Assembly: GCA_009829735.1 (NCBI GenBank)
Contig: CM020620.1
Location: 8,076,545 to 8,140,544, forward strand
Reading direction: 5' to 3'
Source: Pyropia yezoensis
Lineage: Eukaryota; Rhodophyta; Bangiophyceae; Bangiales; Bangiaceae
DNA: 64,000 nucleotides
Shown: in pieces, positions 1 through 11,600 of the stretch
How the letters are laid out: each line of letters begins with the position of its first letter
How positions within the stretch are numbered: position 1 is the first letter of the stretch
Translations under genes and position numbers: made by a program
Notes under the pieces: model-generated
Told to the model about the DNA's origin: nothing
The model's input: only the letters and a program-made list of their open reading frames with translations
Database searches by the model: none

Positions 1-654
1 TGATCTGTTCTGGCGTCTCTTTGCATCACTGCGGGGCGCTCTTGTGCGCGTTTCTCACGGCTTTTTTCGAAGAGGTCCCTATTACGACTCACCGTCTCCA
101 TTCACTGGGTGTGCATACGAGAGAGCCAGTCATCGTCGCATGCACGCCTCTCACTTTAGGAACCAGCAGCGTCCTGGAGACTAGACGTCTGCGAGCTCCA
201 GCTGACCATGTGGCCAATTCATGGAAATTCTGGTCGCTCTCCCATGCATCGCGTGAGCACTTCGAGGTACAGCTCCCTGCGCTCTAAAATAGCACCCGAA
301 CTGATACACGTTTCAGTCTATGGTACAGAAATTGCTTACTCCTCCCCCATCGTCGTTTAATATCGAATCCACGACAGCCATTTCCACATTCGGCCAGGGC
401 TGTCTGGTATTTCGCCGAGCCCAGGACGACAATTTCCAAGCGATCCAAGGGCATTTTACACACAAGACCTCCAGAGAATTGTCAACCACTTGGTGGCTCG
501 GCCCCCCATTTCTTGCTATTTACAATACGAGCGCAGGTCAACTCCCTAGCGCACCTGCCACCCTCCCCCACCGCACCCCACCCGCCCTAGGGGAGGGCCC
601 AGGGAGGGCCCCCTGCCCTTTCCAACCCCCCCCCCTCCTTCTCCCCCCCTCACG
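1..654. other. unassigned, comparatively AT-richer flank
   Basis: I see no conserved protein, RNA gene or repeat here. Base composition is clearly less GC-rich than the gene-bearing parts of the window, with short open frames only. The last 100 bases become C-rich and are likely the 3' flank of the phosphatase gene on the minus strand. It could be a decayed mobile-element fragment, but I have no positive evidence for that. Confidence 0.4.
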
Positions 655-1167
655 TCACAACCACTCTGGCGCCGTCGTCGGCACGCTCACCAGGTCCGTG
701 TCAAAGAGCTCGATAAACTGCTCATTCATCAGCCGCACCTTGGCGCCCGCGTACCGGCGGTACTCCTCAAAGACGCTGGTGAGGGCCCAGCGCTGGAGCT
801 TGCGCAGGCACCCCACCACCGTCCCCGTCCGGTGGCGCCCCAGATTGCACATGATGAGCAGCGGCGCGCGGTGCGGGGCGAGGAGCACCTCGAGGGCGGT
901 GAGGACCACGTCCTCCGACGTTGGCTTCCACGGCGCGCTCGGCGCGTCGTCGCCCAGCGACACCATCTCGATGGACTGGTCGTCCATAAAGGCGAGGAAG
1001 GCGGGGGACGGCTCCTCGGGGGCGAGGTAGATGATGGTGGACAGCTGGAGCTTCTCGATAAAGGGGAAGTTGAGCTCGTTGGGCATCCCCGACCGGTACA
1101 CGTTCTCCTCCACAATGCCAAAGTTGATGGGCGGGATGAGGCTCCCGCCAACGACCACGTGCTCCAT
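655..1167 (-). CDS. OCA1: OCA1-like atypical dual-specificity/tyrosine phosphatase
   Basis: A 170-residue single-exon protein of the Siw14/OCA1 family, cysteine-based phosphatases of which some members act on inositol pyrophosphates. The active-site loop is visible as CNLGRHRTGT, with catalytic Cys107 and Arg113 (C-x5-R), followed by the family's GCLRKLQRW helix. The N-terminal half carries the family's NFGIVEENVYRSGMP entry strand, and the chain ends in PEWL, as I recall for fungal OCA1. The ATG at 1167 is chosen because homology starts a few residues later; upstream the frame runs into poly-Pro encoded by a 42-nt G run, which is unlikely to be coding. The residue before the catalytic Cys is Met rather than the His of classical HCx5R enzymes, so the exact substrate is uncertain. 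Family assignment is firm; an orthologue-level name is inferred. Confidence 0.85.
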   Translation of the reverse strand: MEHVVVGGSLIPPINFGIVEENVYRSGMPNELNFPFIEKLQLSTIIYLAPEEPSPAFLAFMDDQSIEMVSLGDDAPSAPWKPTSEDVVLTALEVLLAPHRAPLLIMCNLGRHRTGTVVGCLRKLQRWALTSVFEEYRRYAGAKVRLMNEQFIELFDTDLVSVPTTAPEWL

Positions 1168-1268
1168 GGTGGGGAGGGGGGGACGGCGGGGGGGGGGAGG
1201 AGGGGAAGGGGGACGCGGTGGGACGGACGAGACAGGGGGGGAGGAGGAGGGGGGGAAGGCAGGGAGAA

Positions 1269-1269
<1 letters not shown>

Positions 1270-1311
<42 letters not shown>
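1270..1311 (+). repeat. 42-nt uninterrupted G homopolymer
   Basis: An unbroken run of 42 G, the longest in the window, about 100 bases upstream of the phosphatase start codon (poly-C on that gene's sense strand). Such a run is a strong G-quadruplex former and is prone to length errors in sequencing and to replication slippage. Confidence 0.9.
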
Positions 1312-1312
<1 letters not shown>

Positions 1313-1477
1313 GGGAAGGCCAGCAGGCGCCACGCCGGCGAGGCGGAGAGGTCAGGAGCGCGCGCGTCGCAGAGCTGCGCTCGTCCCATCCGCGGCGAAG
1401 GCCGCCCGCACCAACCCGACACGTGTCGGCCCTCGTCGCCCTGTCTACAAAGTTTTCCGTCCCAGAGCCCAGAGCAA

Positions 1478-1491
1478 GTACTGTACTGTAC
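1478..1491. promoter_or_regulatory. double GTACTGTAC motif
   Basis: Two overlapping copies of GTACTGTAC lie about 310 bases upstream of the OCA1-like gene. The same 9-mer or its reverse complement recurs in other intergenic stretches of the window but in none of the genes I recognise. A regulatory role is inference from recurrence and position only. Confidence 0.3.
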
Positions 1492-2781
1492 ACGAATGGA
1501 TGGACTGCCACTCCGACACAGGCCAACCTGGTGCCTGACACCGACACCTACACCGCTTCCGCCTCCCCCTCCCCCCCCCCCCTCCCGTGGTCCTGCCGCT
1601 GCAAGCTGGTCCCAGCTGGACCAGCCTGTCCCACCGTCGTCCCCCCCCGCTTCACGCCATCGTCCTGCACGCGTCGGTTGTGGCACAGCTCACCGTCATC
1701 CCCCCTCCCTCCTGCCCAAAAGCCGCTCTGCTGCTGCGGTGGGTGCCATCGCGGCGGCTCCTCTGCCAACAGAGGACCACCGTGGCGGCCCCGTGTCTGC
1801 GCTGGGGTGCGTGCACCGCCCCTCCCCCCCCCCCCCCCCCCCCCAGCTAGAGACAACCGAGCCACCACCATCACCGCCGCCCACCCCACCACCACCACCC
1901 TCCCCCCTCTCTCCCGCCCTCGTGGCACCCGCCGGTCGGCCTCTCGAGGGGGGGGGCGCGCGCCGCTACACCCCCCAACGGCCCACCCCCCGCGCACCCG
2001 CACACCGTGTGCAGTGACCGCCAGCTGGCCCGCCGTTGGTGCGCGTCGCGGGGAGAGAGAGGGGCGGGCGGGGGGAGACGCGCAACCGCGCGCGCGGTGC
2101 GGTGCCCCCCCCCCCCTTGCCCCTGTCCCCTGCCTGTCCTCCGCCCCCCCCCCCCCCCCCGGCTGCCCGCGCCGCGCCGCCCGGGGGGGGGCCGTTGTCC
2201 CCGCGCCCGCCCCCGCCCCCGGGGGGGGGGGGGGGGGGGGGGGGGGGCACCCACCCGCCCACCCGCCACCACCACCACCACCGTCACCACCACCACCACC
2301 CCGCTCCCAACCCCCCAGCCAGCCGCCAACCGGTTGGACGCGGCGCCGCTGCCGCCGTCACCCCGTGGGGTGCCCCCCCCCTTCCCAGGCCTCCCCCCCC
2401 CCCCTCCGCTCCCTGCCTCCCGCCTCGCCTCGCCGCTCCTCGCCACTGCTCGGCCCCGTCGCTACCCGCCCGCCCGCCCCGCCCACCCCGCCCGCCCCGC
2501 CCGGGTGGTGCCCCCACCAGCACCACGCACCCTCCTCGCCAGCCCGGTCGCCCGCCCGCCCGCCCGCCCGCCCGCCCGCCCCCCGCCCCGTCTGCCTGAC
2601 CCTGCATCCATTGGCGATTGGGGGGGGGGGAACGACGCCGACGGCGGCCGCCGCCGTCCACGGGCCCACCGCCGCCGGCTCCCCCGCCGCTGCCCGTCCG
2701 CGTCGCGTGCCGCTCCCCGCCGCACGGGGGGTGGGCCTCGTCTGCGTCGCGGGCGTCCCCGGCAGCCTGTGCGTCGGCGGC

Positions 2782-2838
2782 CGCTGCCGCTGCCGCTGCC
2801 GCTGCCGCTGCCGCTGCCGCCGCCGCCGCCGCCGCCGC
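2782..2838 (+). repeat. CTGCCG hexanucleotide microsatellite
   Basis: A short array of CTGCCG units grading into CCG triplets. It keeps Ala-, Arg- and Cys-rich frames open on both strands but shows no sign of being coding. Confidence 0.7.
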
Positions 2839-3298
2839 TGCCGCCGCGGCCGTGGGCCTGCCTGCCGTCGAGCGCGCGCGCGTGTGCGCGTGCGCGGCGG
2901 GCTCGCCACTGCTCCCGCCGTGGCTCGTGCGCCGCGCGGCGGCCTGGTCCCTCTGCCCCCGCTTGCGCTGCTGCGCTGCTGCTGGGGGCCCCCGCTGCCG
3001 TCGCGTGCCGCCGGACGGGAACGGCGGCCAACAACCGGCGGCACACCCCACCTCGCCCCCCCCCCCCGCCCCCTCTCCTCCCCGCACGCCCTTCCCGGTT
3101 CGTTTCGCCCCCCCCCCCCCCCCCCCCCCCCCCGCCACCCGTCTCCTTCCCTGTCCTTTGACTTTCCCCCCCCCCCATTCTCCCACGTCCCCCCCCCCCC
3201 CCTGGCCTCTCCCGCCTTGCGCCTCCCCGGGCTTTCTCTGTTTTTTATGGTGTGTTTTGTGCCCCTACCCCCGTGGCGTTCTTGTTGCCCCCGCCACC

Positions 3299-5935
3299 AT
3301 GTCAGCGTCCACGCCGGCAGGTCAGCCGCCCCTGCCGGCCGGCCTGTCTGACACGCAGGCCGCCTCCCTCACCACCACCCGCCGGCTCGCGGCGCTGCGG
3401 CGGCTCGGCGCGGCCGTGACGCCCGCGCAGGCGGCGGAGATGGTCGGCCTCCGCGCGACGCTCGACGCCCTCGCCGACGCGATGCTGGAGGAGGATGCGA
3501 GCGGCGGGGGGAGGGGGGCCGCGGTCGGGGACGCGCCCGTCGCCGCCGCCACCGCCGCCGCCGTCGGCAATGGCGTCGGCGACAAGGACGGCGGCCACGC
3601 CGACGGGGCGACGGGCGGCAGCGACGGCGGCGGCTGCTCGTCCGCCGCGTCGGACAGCTACCACTCAACGTCCTCGGCACCCGGCGCGGGGGGGCGGCCG
3701 GGCTCGGTGCCGGCGCCCGCGCTTGCCATCCCCACCGCCGCCGGGGGGGGCTCCCCCGCGGCGCCGCCATTCCCCCCGCCACCGCTTTCCCCGCCGGCGG
3801 CCGCTGGCCGTCCTGCGGCGGGCGTGCCCCTGCCCCCGCCCGAGTACGTGGTTGGGGTGGACGGCCCGTCGGGCCTGTCATCGTCGTCCTCCTCGTCCTC
3901 GTCGCTGCCGTCCATGATCAAACTCGCGGGCGGCTTTCCCTTGCCCCCGCCTCCCGCGGCGCCCGTCGCCGTGCCGTCCCCGCCGTCACCCCCCGTGCCG
4001 GCGTTTCCAACCATGGCCGACATGGCCGCCGACGTGCGGGACGCGTCTGCGGGGGGCCACCCCGCCCCGGCGGCCCCTGTGGCCGCCACCCCCGGTGGCG
4101 ACGACGGTAGCAGCAACGACAGCGACGGCGGCGGCAGACGTAGTAGCAGACATGGCAGTAGCAGCAGCAGCAGTGTTGGTGGTGGTGGCGGCGGAGAGAG
4201 CCCGTCGAGCGCCTCACCTCCCCCACCTCCCCCCCAGTCGCCCCCAACGGAATCGTCGGCCGCGGCTGTGGCGGCGATGCCCCCCACCCCTACCACCGGC
4301 GTCGGTCCGCATGGCCTCCGTGCGCGGGGAGCGGTCGCGGACGCGACGGCGACGCTGCGCAAGTGGGGAGTTACCGCCCTCCGCCGCGGGACTGGGGAGG
4401 GCGCCGCCGTCTGGGGGGCGCACCCACCGTCTGGGTCCTCCCCGTCGTCCTCGCCACCGCCGCTGGTGCCATTGGACGGGGATGATGCCGCCTTGGCGCG
4501 ACGGGCCGACAAGGCGGCGGCCTTTGCCGACGCCCCCTCTGACGACACCGACGGTGCCGCGGTGGGCAATGGCGCCACGAGTGCTATCGCCACCTCGGCT
4601 GTGGACGGCGCCCCAGCCGCCGACCGGGCCAACGGCGGCGCACCCGTTGGCGACGTCGCCCCAGGCGCGGCCGACGCCTCGGCCGCCGACAGTGCGGCCA
4701 GCGGCATTGACGCTGCCGACGCGGCAGCCGCGTCGGTCGCGGCGGCGGTGATCCCCCCCATCTCCTCGCCCGGCGTGCTCGCCGCCGGCGTCCCCGCGGG
4801 GGACGCGGAGCCAGAGCAGCGGGACCCCGTCCGGGCAGCGTCGGCACGGGCGGCGGCGCCGCCCTACTCGCCCGCCCCCCACAGCCCGTCTTCCCTCGCG
4901 GGCGACAGCGGCGGCGGTGGCGGCGGCTCCAAGGCGCGGCCGATGGCCAAGGCCGCCCTCTCCCGCGTCCGCCGCACGTCGGCGGTCGCCGCGGGGGCGA
5001 CGCGCCAAAAGGTGGGGGTGGCCATTGCGGGCCTCCGCCGCAAGCGCCGCGGGGGGGGCTCTCCTGGTGCGGGCGAGGGCGACACCCTCGGCGGCAGCCG
5101 CGGCGGCCACCGTGGTAGTGGCGGTTGGCAGGGAGACGTCCCGTCTGGTGGTGGGCAGGGGGTGAGCACACGGCCGACGGCCAGCGTGGACGCGGGGGAC
5201 CTTCCCCCCGTCATGACCGATGGCCTCGACGAGGTACCTGACGGGCCGCCCTCGACGGCAGCGGCGACGGCGACGGAGGCGGCGGAGGCGTCTGCCGACA
5301 GCGCGGGCGGCGCGCCGACGGCGGTGCGGCCGCAGCTATCGCTCGAAGTGGACGGCGCCCCCACCACCACCACCACCACCACCTCCACCACCACCTCCCC
5401 CGCCCCCGCCTCTCCCACTGCCGCCGCCACCACCAGCCCCCCGTCGCCGCTGCCGCTGCCCGGCCGCTCCGCGTCATCAACGGGCGGCCCGGCGACAACG
5501 TCATCGGCCTTTCCCGGCTGGCTCCGCCGCGGCAGGACGGGCGGCGCGAGCGTGCCGACCAGCGCCCCCGTGGCGGGCCCCCACGCGCGCGGCGGGCCGC
5601 CGCGGTCGCCCACGGTGGGAGCCACGGCCGGGAGCGGCGGCGGCACGTCCTCCTCAACGCCCAGGTCGGCACCGCCGCCGTCCGCGTCGCCGCCGGTATC
5701 GCCACCCGCGGCGGGCACCAGCGCCGGCGTCGGTGGGTCCCCCGCCGCGTCGGGCGGGGGCCCCGGCGCGGCGGCGGCCGCCGCGCGCGAAGCGCTGCGG
5801 CGGCGTGGCGAGGCGGCGGCGGCGGTGGAGGTGGCGTCGGCGGCGGCCGCCGACGACGCGACGGGCTTTGCCGACGCTGCCCGGGCGCTGCGGGAGCGGC
5901 AGGAGCGGCGGAGCCGCCGGTTTCCCTTTTTTTAG
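3299..5935 (+). CDS. hypothetical Ala/Pro/Ser-rich protein, 878 aa
   Basis: A long frame with an excellent start context (gccaccATG at 3299) and a natural stop after a basic tail ending RRFPFF. The N-terminal 60 residues look ordinary and partly helical (AALRRLGAAV, AAEMVGLRATLDALADAML). The rest is mostly Pro/Ser/Gly/Ala low complexity with two short basic, helix-like islands, one around KARPMAKAALSRVRR followed by GLRRKRR. There is no signal peptide or membrane segment. I do not recognise a family. The frame remains open for many codons upstream of 3299, but only through simple repeats. Coding is supported by the clean start and the non-repetitive N-terminus; a mostly disordered scaffold-type protein is the most that can be said. 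It is read away from the phosphatase gene. Confidence 0.5.
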   Translation: MSASTPAGQPPLPAGLSDTQAASLTTTRRLAALRRLGAAVTPAQAAEMVGLRATLDALADAMLEEDASGGGRGAAVGDAPVAAATAAAVGNGVGDKDGGHADGATGGSDGGGCSSAASDSYHSTSSAPGAGGRPGSVPAPALAIPTAAGGGSPAAPPFPPPPLSPPAAAGRPAAGVPLPPPEYVVGVDGPSGLSSSSSSSSSLPSMIKLAGGFPLPPPPAAPVAVPSPPSPPVPAFPTMADMAADVRDASAGGHPAPAAPVAATPGGDDGSSNDSDGGGRRSSRHGSSSSSSVGGGGGGESPSSASPPPPPPQSPPTESSAAAVAAMPPTPTTGVGPHGLRARGAVADATATLRKWGVTALRRGTGEGAAVWGAHPPSGSSPSSSPPPLVPLDGDDAALARRADKAAAFADAPSDDTDGAAVGNGATSAIATSAVDGAPAADRANGGAPVGDVAPGAADASAADSAASGIDAADAAAASVAAAVIPPISSPGVLAAGVPAGDAEPEQRDPVRAASARAAAPPYSPAPHSPSSLAGDSGGGGGGSKARPMAKAALSRVRRTSAVAAGATRQKVGVAIAGLRRKRRGGGSPGAGEGDTLGGSRGGHRGSGGWQGDVPSGGGQGVSTRPTASVDAGDLPPVMTDGLDEVPDGPPSTAAATATEAAEASADSAGGAPTAVRPQLSLEVDGAPTTTTTTTSTTTSPAPASPTAAATTSPPSPLPLPGRSASSTGGPATTSSAFPGWLRRGRTGGASVPTSAPVAGPHARGGPPRSPTVGATAGSGGGTSSSTPRSAPPPSASPPVSPPAAGTSAGVGGSPAASGGGPGAAAAAAREALRRRGEAAAAVEVASAAAADDATGFADAARALRERQERRSRRFPFF

Positions 5936-6389
5936 GGGCGCGGAAGTGAGGAGGTGGGGCAGGCGCGGGGCCTGGGGGGGGGGGGGGGCGGGGGAGAAGT
6001 CGAGCGGGCGGAGGGGAAGGGTGGGGCGGGGCGGCTGGTCAGCAGAGGTATGGGCATGCTATTTTTTTTATGGGGGGGGCAGAAGGCGTGCGAGAGGGGT
6101 CGCCCACGTTGTGCACCACCTGCGAGGAGGGGCGGCGGCGGTAGAGGTAGAGGACGGGGGTGGGCGCGCTGCGGCGATCCATCACCCCCTGGCGGCCCGC
6201 GCGGGCGGCCGCTACCTGGCCTTGGCAGGGGGGGCGCGTTTGGTGGCGCTTCTTCGCCGCGCCGGCCCGCTGCGCCTACCTCACTCCGCACTCTCGGGGG
6301 TTGGGAGGGAGTTGGGCACACCAGACGACCCCTTCCCTCCCCCGCCCCTCACAGACATCCCCTACAGATGGTCTGGGCGGCACAGGGGT

Positions 6390-8643
6390 CTAAGGCACGA
6401 AGACAAGAATGAAAATCGTTCGCAGGCAGCTGCTACACAGGCTGACAAGAGAAGGAGGAGGAGGGGAGAATTCACGCACGTTCCCAGCCCCCTCTCCGTT
6501 CCCCGCGCGTGCACGCCCATGTCTGCCCTCCGCGCCTCGTACCCACCGCAAGCGCCGGGTCCCTCCGCCTCTACAGCCGCACGGGCCGCCGTCGGCAGGA
6601 GCGCCCCGCAAACGAGGTGCACGTGCCGCCCGGCATCCACGCCACGTCCCCCCCCCCCCAGAGGCCCCCGCGGGCGCCACCGCAGCCGCTATTCTCCGCC
6701 CAGCCGCCGGGCCCACCACGGGGGTGGCGGCAGCGGCGGCGGCAGGGGCGGGCGCCCCGCCAGCAAGCAGTGGCGGCGGCACCGCTGCGGCCGCGCCGGC
6801 GGCGCCCCCGGCGGCGACCCCCCCGGCGACCCCCCCCTCGACAGAGCCGTACCAGCCAAATAGCTTGGCGAGGGGCACCCCGCCAAAGCGGTTCATCACG
6901 TTGCGGGCGTCGAGGTAGTTGGCCAGCACCGGCGGCGCGTCCACCGCGTAGACGTAGATGGAGAAGAGGTGGCTCGCATTGTGCACGCACGGCGGCCAGT
7001 AGCCGACCGTCCCCGCCGCGTTGGGCCGCGTGTCCGTCCCGGGCGGGAGTCCCCCGGCCGACGCGCCCGGTGCGAGGTAGCCCGTCGTCAGCTCTGTGCC
7101 GCCGCCGCCCCCGTCAGCGGCGGCGGTGGCGGCACCGCCGACGGCGCCGTCGGCCGCCTGGGAGCCCGCCGCGGTGCTGCCCGACAGGGCCGGCAGGGAG
7201 ACGCCCCCGGGGGTGCCCGCCACCGACACGTTGAGCAGCAGCCAGTGGATCGGGTCGGTGCCATTGACGCGGATCGAGTCGGGGTCATGCATCAGCACGA
7301 CCAGGGACTGGGTGCCGCGGGGCACGTGGCTCCACCGCAACGGCAGCGAAATGGGCGGCTGCGTCGGGGAGCGGCAGCCGTAACGCGCGGGGATGATGCC
7401 CCCGTCGGGGAAGTCCGACTCAATCGTGAACACGGGGTCACCTGCACGTGAGCGGTGGAGCAGGGGGGGACCAGGGAGGGAACAGAAAGAGAGAGAACGG
7501 CCGCGGGGCATCCAGGAAGCAGACCGCAATAGTCCGTCTTGTCCACCGTCAGTCATTGCCCGTCACACGCATTGCATGACCAAAAGACAGGACCACGCGT
7601 GCCACCAATATAAAACAATAAAACCAGATGTCCTTCCCGCACGACAGTCCGCTTCGCCTCAAACGTACGGTGTTGGCCAATGAGAGCTGTCACGCCCGAC
7701 ACAATGACCAGAACGACCACCAGGATGACCACGCAGCTGCCCGTCCCGATGATGTAGGCCGCGCTATGTAGGGACCGACACAGAACAGGGCCGCCACAAA
7801 AGAACAGGACCAAGGTGAGGAGAGATTACAGGTGAACACGGTCAGCCACGGCCGCCACGCGAGGGGCCACCTCCCCTTGACGCCCACCCAGCACTCCCCG
7901 TCGCTCCTACCAGCACCATTCCCACTCCACGCGACCGCCGCCGCTCGACCGTCACCCCCTCTCTCGCCAAGGCACACCCGCCCCGAGGTCCGGGCGCTCC
8001 GCTAACCACATCCCCCACACGGCCCACCCCTCCCCGGCCGCCAGACCCATGCGCCAGCACCAGCGCGCCCACTTGCGCACCCCCCAACCCCCGCCGTCCT
8101 ACCCAAAACGTACCGTTGCGCCTTCCGCCCCGACACCTCCTCCTCCATCACCGGGTGGACGTCCAGGTCATCCCACTCTCCCATCACATCCTCCTCATAC
8201 TCATACGCCTCGTCATCGTCCTCATAGTACGCCTCCTCCGCGTCACGGTCCGCGCCAATACCGCCACGGCCACCGCCGCCGCTGCTGCTCCCGCCGCCAG
8301 CCGAGCCGACCAGCGGGGTGTCCTCCCCTACCGCCCCTGGCGGGCCGCCGCTGCCACTACCGCCGCCGCCGCCGCCGCCGCCACCGCCGCCGCTGGCTCC
8401 GCCGCTGCCGCTGCCGCCGCGGCCGCCGCGGCCACCACCCCCCAGCAGGGCGTGTCCCCCCGGGGCGCCCGTCGCGGGACCAGGGGGCAGCGCCAAGGAC
8501 CCACCGCCCGTAGACACCCACCCAGCCGCCACGCCCGCACCCGCGGAGGCGGCGGCTGCCCCCGCGGGGGGAGAGGGGGCGCCGCTGCCGCTGGCAGCCG
8601 CCCCCTCCTCCGCCGTGCCCGTCGCACCGTACCCGCGCGCCAT
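6390..8643 (-). CDS. membrane-anchored PEBP (YbhB/YbcL-type) protein, three exons
   Basis: Three exons give one continuous reading: 8643-8114, 7763-7669 and 7441-6390. Both introns start GTACGT and end AG, and the phases match. Exon 1 encodes a 176-residue Gly/Ala-rich tail turning strongly acidic (EEAYYEDDDEAYEYEED). Exon 2 is essentially one transmembrane helix (SCVVILVVVLVIVSGVTALI). Exon 3 opens with the phosphatidylethanolamine-binding protein fold: DPVFTIESDFPDGGIIP, then WSHVP, VVLMHDPDS and PIHWLLLNV, and later HLFSIYVYAVDAPP. The family binds phospholipid head groups or small ligands, and some members regulate kinases or proteases. The predicted topology is acidic tail on one side, PEBP domain on the other. 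A Gly/Ala-rich insert splits the domain, and the last 100 residues are low complexity, so the exact 3' end is uncertain; a further intron is possible. Confidence 0.75.
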
Positions 8644-11600
8644 GGGCGGGTGTGGCAGCGGGCGGCGGCGGCGACGGCGGCGGCGGCGGCGGGGAGCCCC
8701 ACGCGATTAGAGGGGGGGGGGTTTGGGGAAGGGGGCGTAGGCCGAGACGGGGTGAAGCGCACAGCCGCCAGCGGGCGGGGGGAGGGGGAGGGGGGAACGC
8801 CGACCGGAAACGGCTGGCGGCAACGGCCCGCGGGCGGCGCGGCGGAAACGCTCACCCCCACGGCGCTCTGCTCCACCCCCGCGGGCGGTGGAGCACGCCC
8901 ACCCTCCCCTTCCCCCCCCTACGCCACCGCCCCACTCCCCCCCGCCCCCCTCCCGCCGGCCAAAACCCCCAAAAATGGGGCAGCCCGCGCGCACGCACCG
9001 CGGCCGCCACCGCCGTCGCCGCTCCCTGCGGCGGGTGGGGGGGGTAGGGAAGAAACAACCCAGCCCCCTCCGACGCACCCCGGGGGACAGAGAGCGCGGG
9101 GGGGGGTGGGGGCTGCGGCGCCGAGGCGCCACCAACCCACCGAGCGTGCCAGCCGGCTCGGCAGGCGGGCCGCCGGCGACGGCGGCGGTACGGCCGCCCC
9201 GCCCTCCCTCTCTCCCGCCCCCCTCCCCGCCCCAACCACCCGCTGCCGCCGGCGCAGACCAACCTCCCTCCCCCGGCCGGGCGCGCGGGCGCCTCCCGAC
9301 TTCCCCTACCCACCGTACCCCCCACCCCACCCACCCACCCCCCCCCCCCCCACGCCCCCCCCCCCTTCCCGCCGCCCAAAACCCGCTGCGACTCTGCCCC
9401 CGCCCAGTCGGACCGCAGTCGGATGGCGCGTCGTCGCGCCCACGAGGCGCGCCGTCGACGCTGCTGCCGCGGGGAAGAACAGGTTGGCTGCCTTTCGAGG
9501 CGCGCGGCAGCGAGGTGGGACGACCCCCGTTGAAGAGAGGCGGAGGGAGGGGGGGAAGATGGGAGGGGGGGGGGGGGGGGGGGGTGGGCTGGGGGGAGAG
9601 GAGGAGAGGGGGAATACGGAAGATGGGCACCGCAGCGCAGAGTACGAGGGGGGGGGGGGGGGGGGGGGGTGACGGGGAAACGGAGGGGAAGGGGGGATGT
9701 TGTCGGGGGGGGGGGAAGGCGACGACCACCGCGGGAGCGTGTCGGGCGGCTGGCACACTCGCACGGGACAGGCCCGGTGCGACAAACGCAGAGCCAATTC
9801 ACCCGTGGCGCAAGACGTGCCGCAGCAGCACCCCCCCCCTCCCACCACCGCGCGAGCGGGGCCCACCGATGGACGAAGGGACGTGGCCCCTCCTGCATGG
9901 GTTTTTCAGAAATGAGTCACTCGATGAATATACATGTTTCTCATCCTCTAAGGCTAATTGATTGGATTCGTTGGGGGGATAGGCTGTACTTGACAGCTCT
10001 GCTGGCAGAGCGGATTCTCAGGGTTTGTCGCCGTGGCCCCGTCCATCATGGTTCCTCCCACAGGGGCAAGGCGGTGCAATCGGCCAACGAGGCACGTCCG
10101 CCCCGAGGCCACCGCCTCGCCCGAGGCAGCCACGCCTCCTCGGCTAATTCTGGTGCTGTACTGTACACCAGTACTGTACAGCGCAGCGTAGGTGGAAAAA
10201 AAGCCAGCCAAGCGGTTCGGCAGGCGATTTTTGCAGAGGCGGTGTGGGGGGGACGGGCGCGAGGGAAGCCTGTTGCAGCACACGGCCAGACGGCCGGCCC
10301 AAACAGCCCCCGAGCCAGGCGGATGGCTGTGGCCGCGCCTGCCGCACCGGGGGGGTGTCGCACGGGTTCCACCCCGCCATGCGCGGTTGCCCCCGGCCAC
10401 GTCGACGACAGCCAATGGGGCGGGGGGTGACCTGGCCAACTGCCGCCCATCCCCGTCTTCTTGTCACAACCGGGCCTCCGGCCGTTAGGGTCGTGCGGCT
10501 GCCAGGCGAGACTGGGTGGGGGGGGGCGGGGGAGCTCGGAGCTCCCGCCAAGCCACTTGTGGCTGATCGGCTACCCTCCCTGGTCTGTCCGACCGTCCCT
10601 GCGTCGCCATCCGTTGAGCCGAACCGCCTCCCCGCCTTCCCGCCGGCCCCCCCGCCTTCTCTCCCGCGGTGCGTCTACCGGTGCGTGACGTGCGCCACCC
10701 CGTTCGCTGGAGATGTGCTTGCCCCTGCTCCAGCGGCCGGACCTGACAGCTTGGGGCCTTTTCCGTCCGTTGAGTGGAACGCGATCCCGGCAACCCCTCA
10801 GCCCCCCTCCCCGGTTTGTGCTGTGCACGCCACGCCGCCGCGCTCATTTCGGGGGGCGTGGCGGTATACTTCCCCCCAATGGACGGGAGGGGGTGGTGTG
10901 CCTACGCCCCTCCACTCGCTGGCCCCGGGTGCAGAGCGGTGGACAGTACAGTACGCGACTCGTTTATCGGTATCGGCATGCCCGCGGCTCTGTACCGGAC
11001 TGGTGGCGGGGGGGGCGCTGGTTTTTCTTTCACGCCGTGGCGGCTTTGCATGGATGGTAGGCGGTGCGTCAAGATGGCTGGAATGCCACGCGCCGTGGCG
11101 GCTCGGCCGACAGGTTGCCGTCAACGACGTCCCCCGTGTAACTGGGCAGGGTGGTGGAGGGGGGGTGCAGGTGGGGGGGGGGTGGTATGTAGGCGCAGGG
11201 AGGGCGAGAGAATGGGAGCGCGGTGAGGCGCGGGCGAGGAGGGACGCCACGATGCTTGGCACGGCGAGGGGTGCATTTTTCGGTTGTGTCCTCCTCGGGA
11301 GCTCCCCCCCCCCACCGGAGCATCGTCACTCCCCCACCTCGGCTTGCGGGACCGCACGCATGGCGCCGCGGCCCAGTCACCGGGGGGGTGTCTGCTGCTG
11401 CCACCTGATGTCTCCCCCACACCGGGAATAGATGCCAGCGGGGAGGGGGGAGGGGTGTGGACGTCGTCACAGGGGGGGAGAGAGAGAGGAGGTGGGCGGG
11501 CGGCGTCGAGGTAGCGCGCTGACGGCACCCGCCGGCTCCCCTTGCGCGCCGTTTGGGCTTTGTGCACGCTCCCCCACCACCCACCTTGCTTTTCTTGCGG

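Larger units (their letters stand above)
1168..3298. other. intergenic region between divergent genes, extreme homopolymers
   Basis: This stretch lies between the 5' ends of the phosphatase (-) and the Ala/Pro-rich gene (+), so it should hold both promoters. It is dominated by poly-G, poly-C and CCG/CCAC runs that keep several meaningless frames open. The visible signals are the 42-nt G run, a double GTACTGTAC motif about 310 bases upstream of the phosphatase start, and a CTGCCG hexanucleotide array. No conserved protein appears in any frame. Confidence 0.5.

Noticed and set aside
2284-3186. Ala-rich minus-strand ORFs over the CTGCCG array
   Set aside because: Open only because of triplet and hexanucleotide repeats; no conserved residues.
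832-3351. 839-codon plus ORF over the phosphatase and its promoter
   Set aside because: Antisense to a clearly conserved enzyme and then pure G/C simple sequence.
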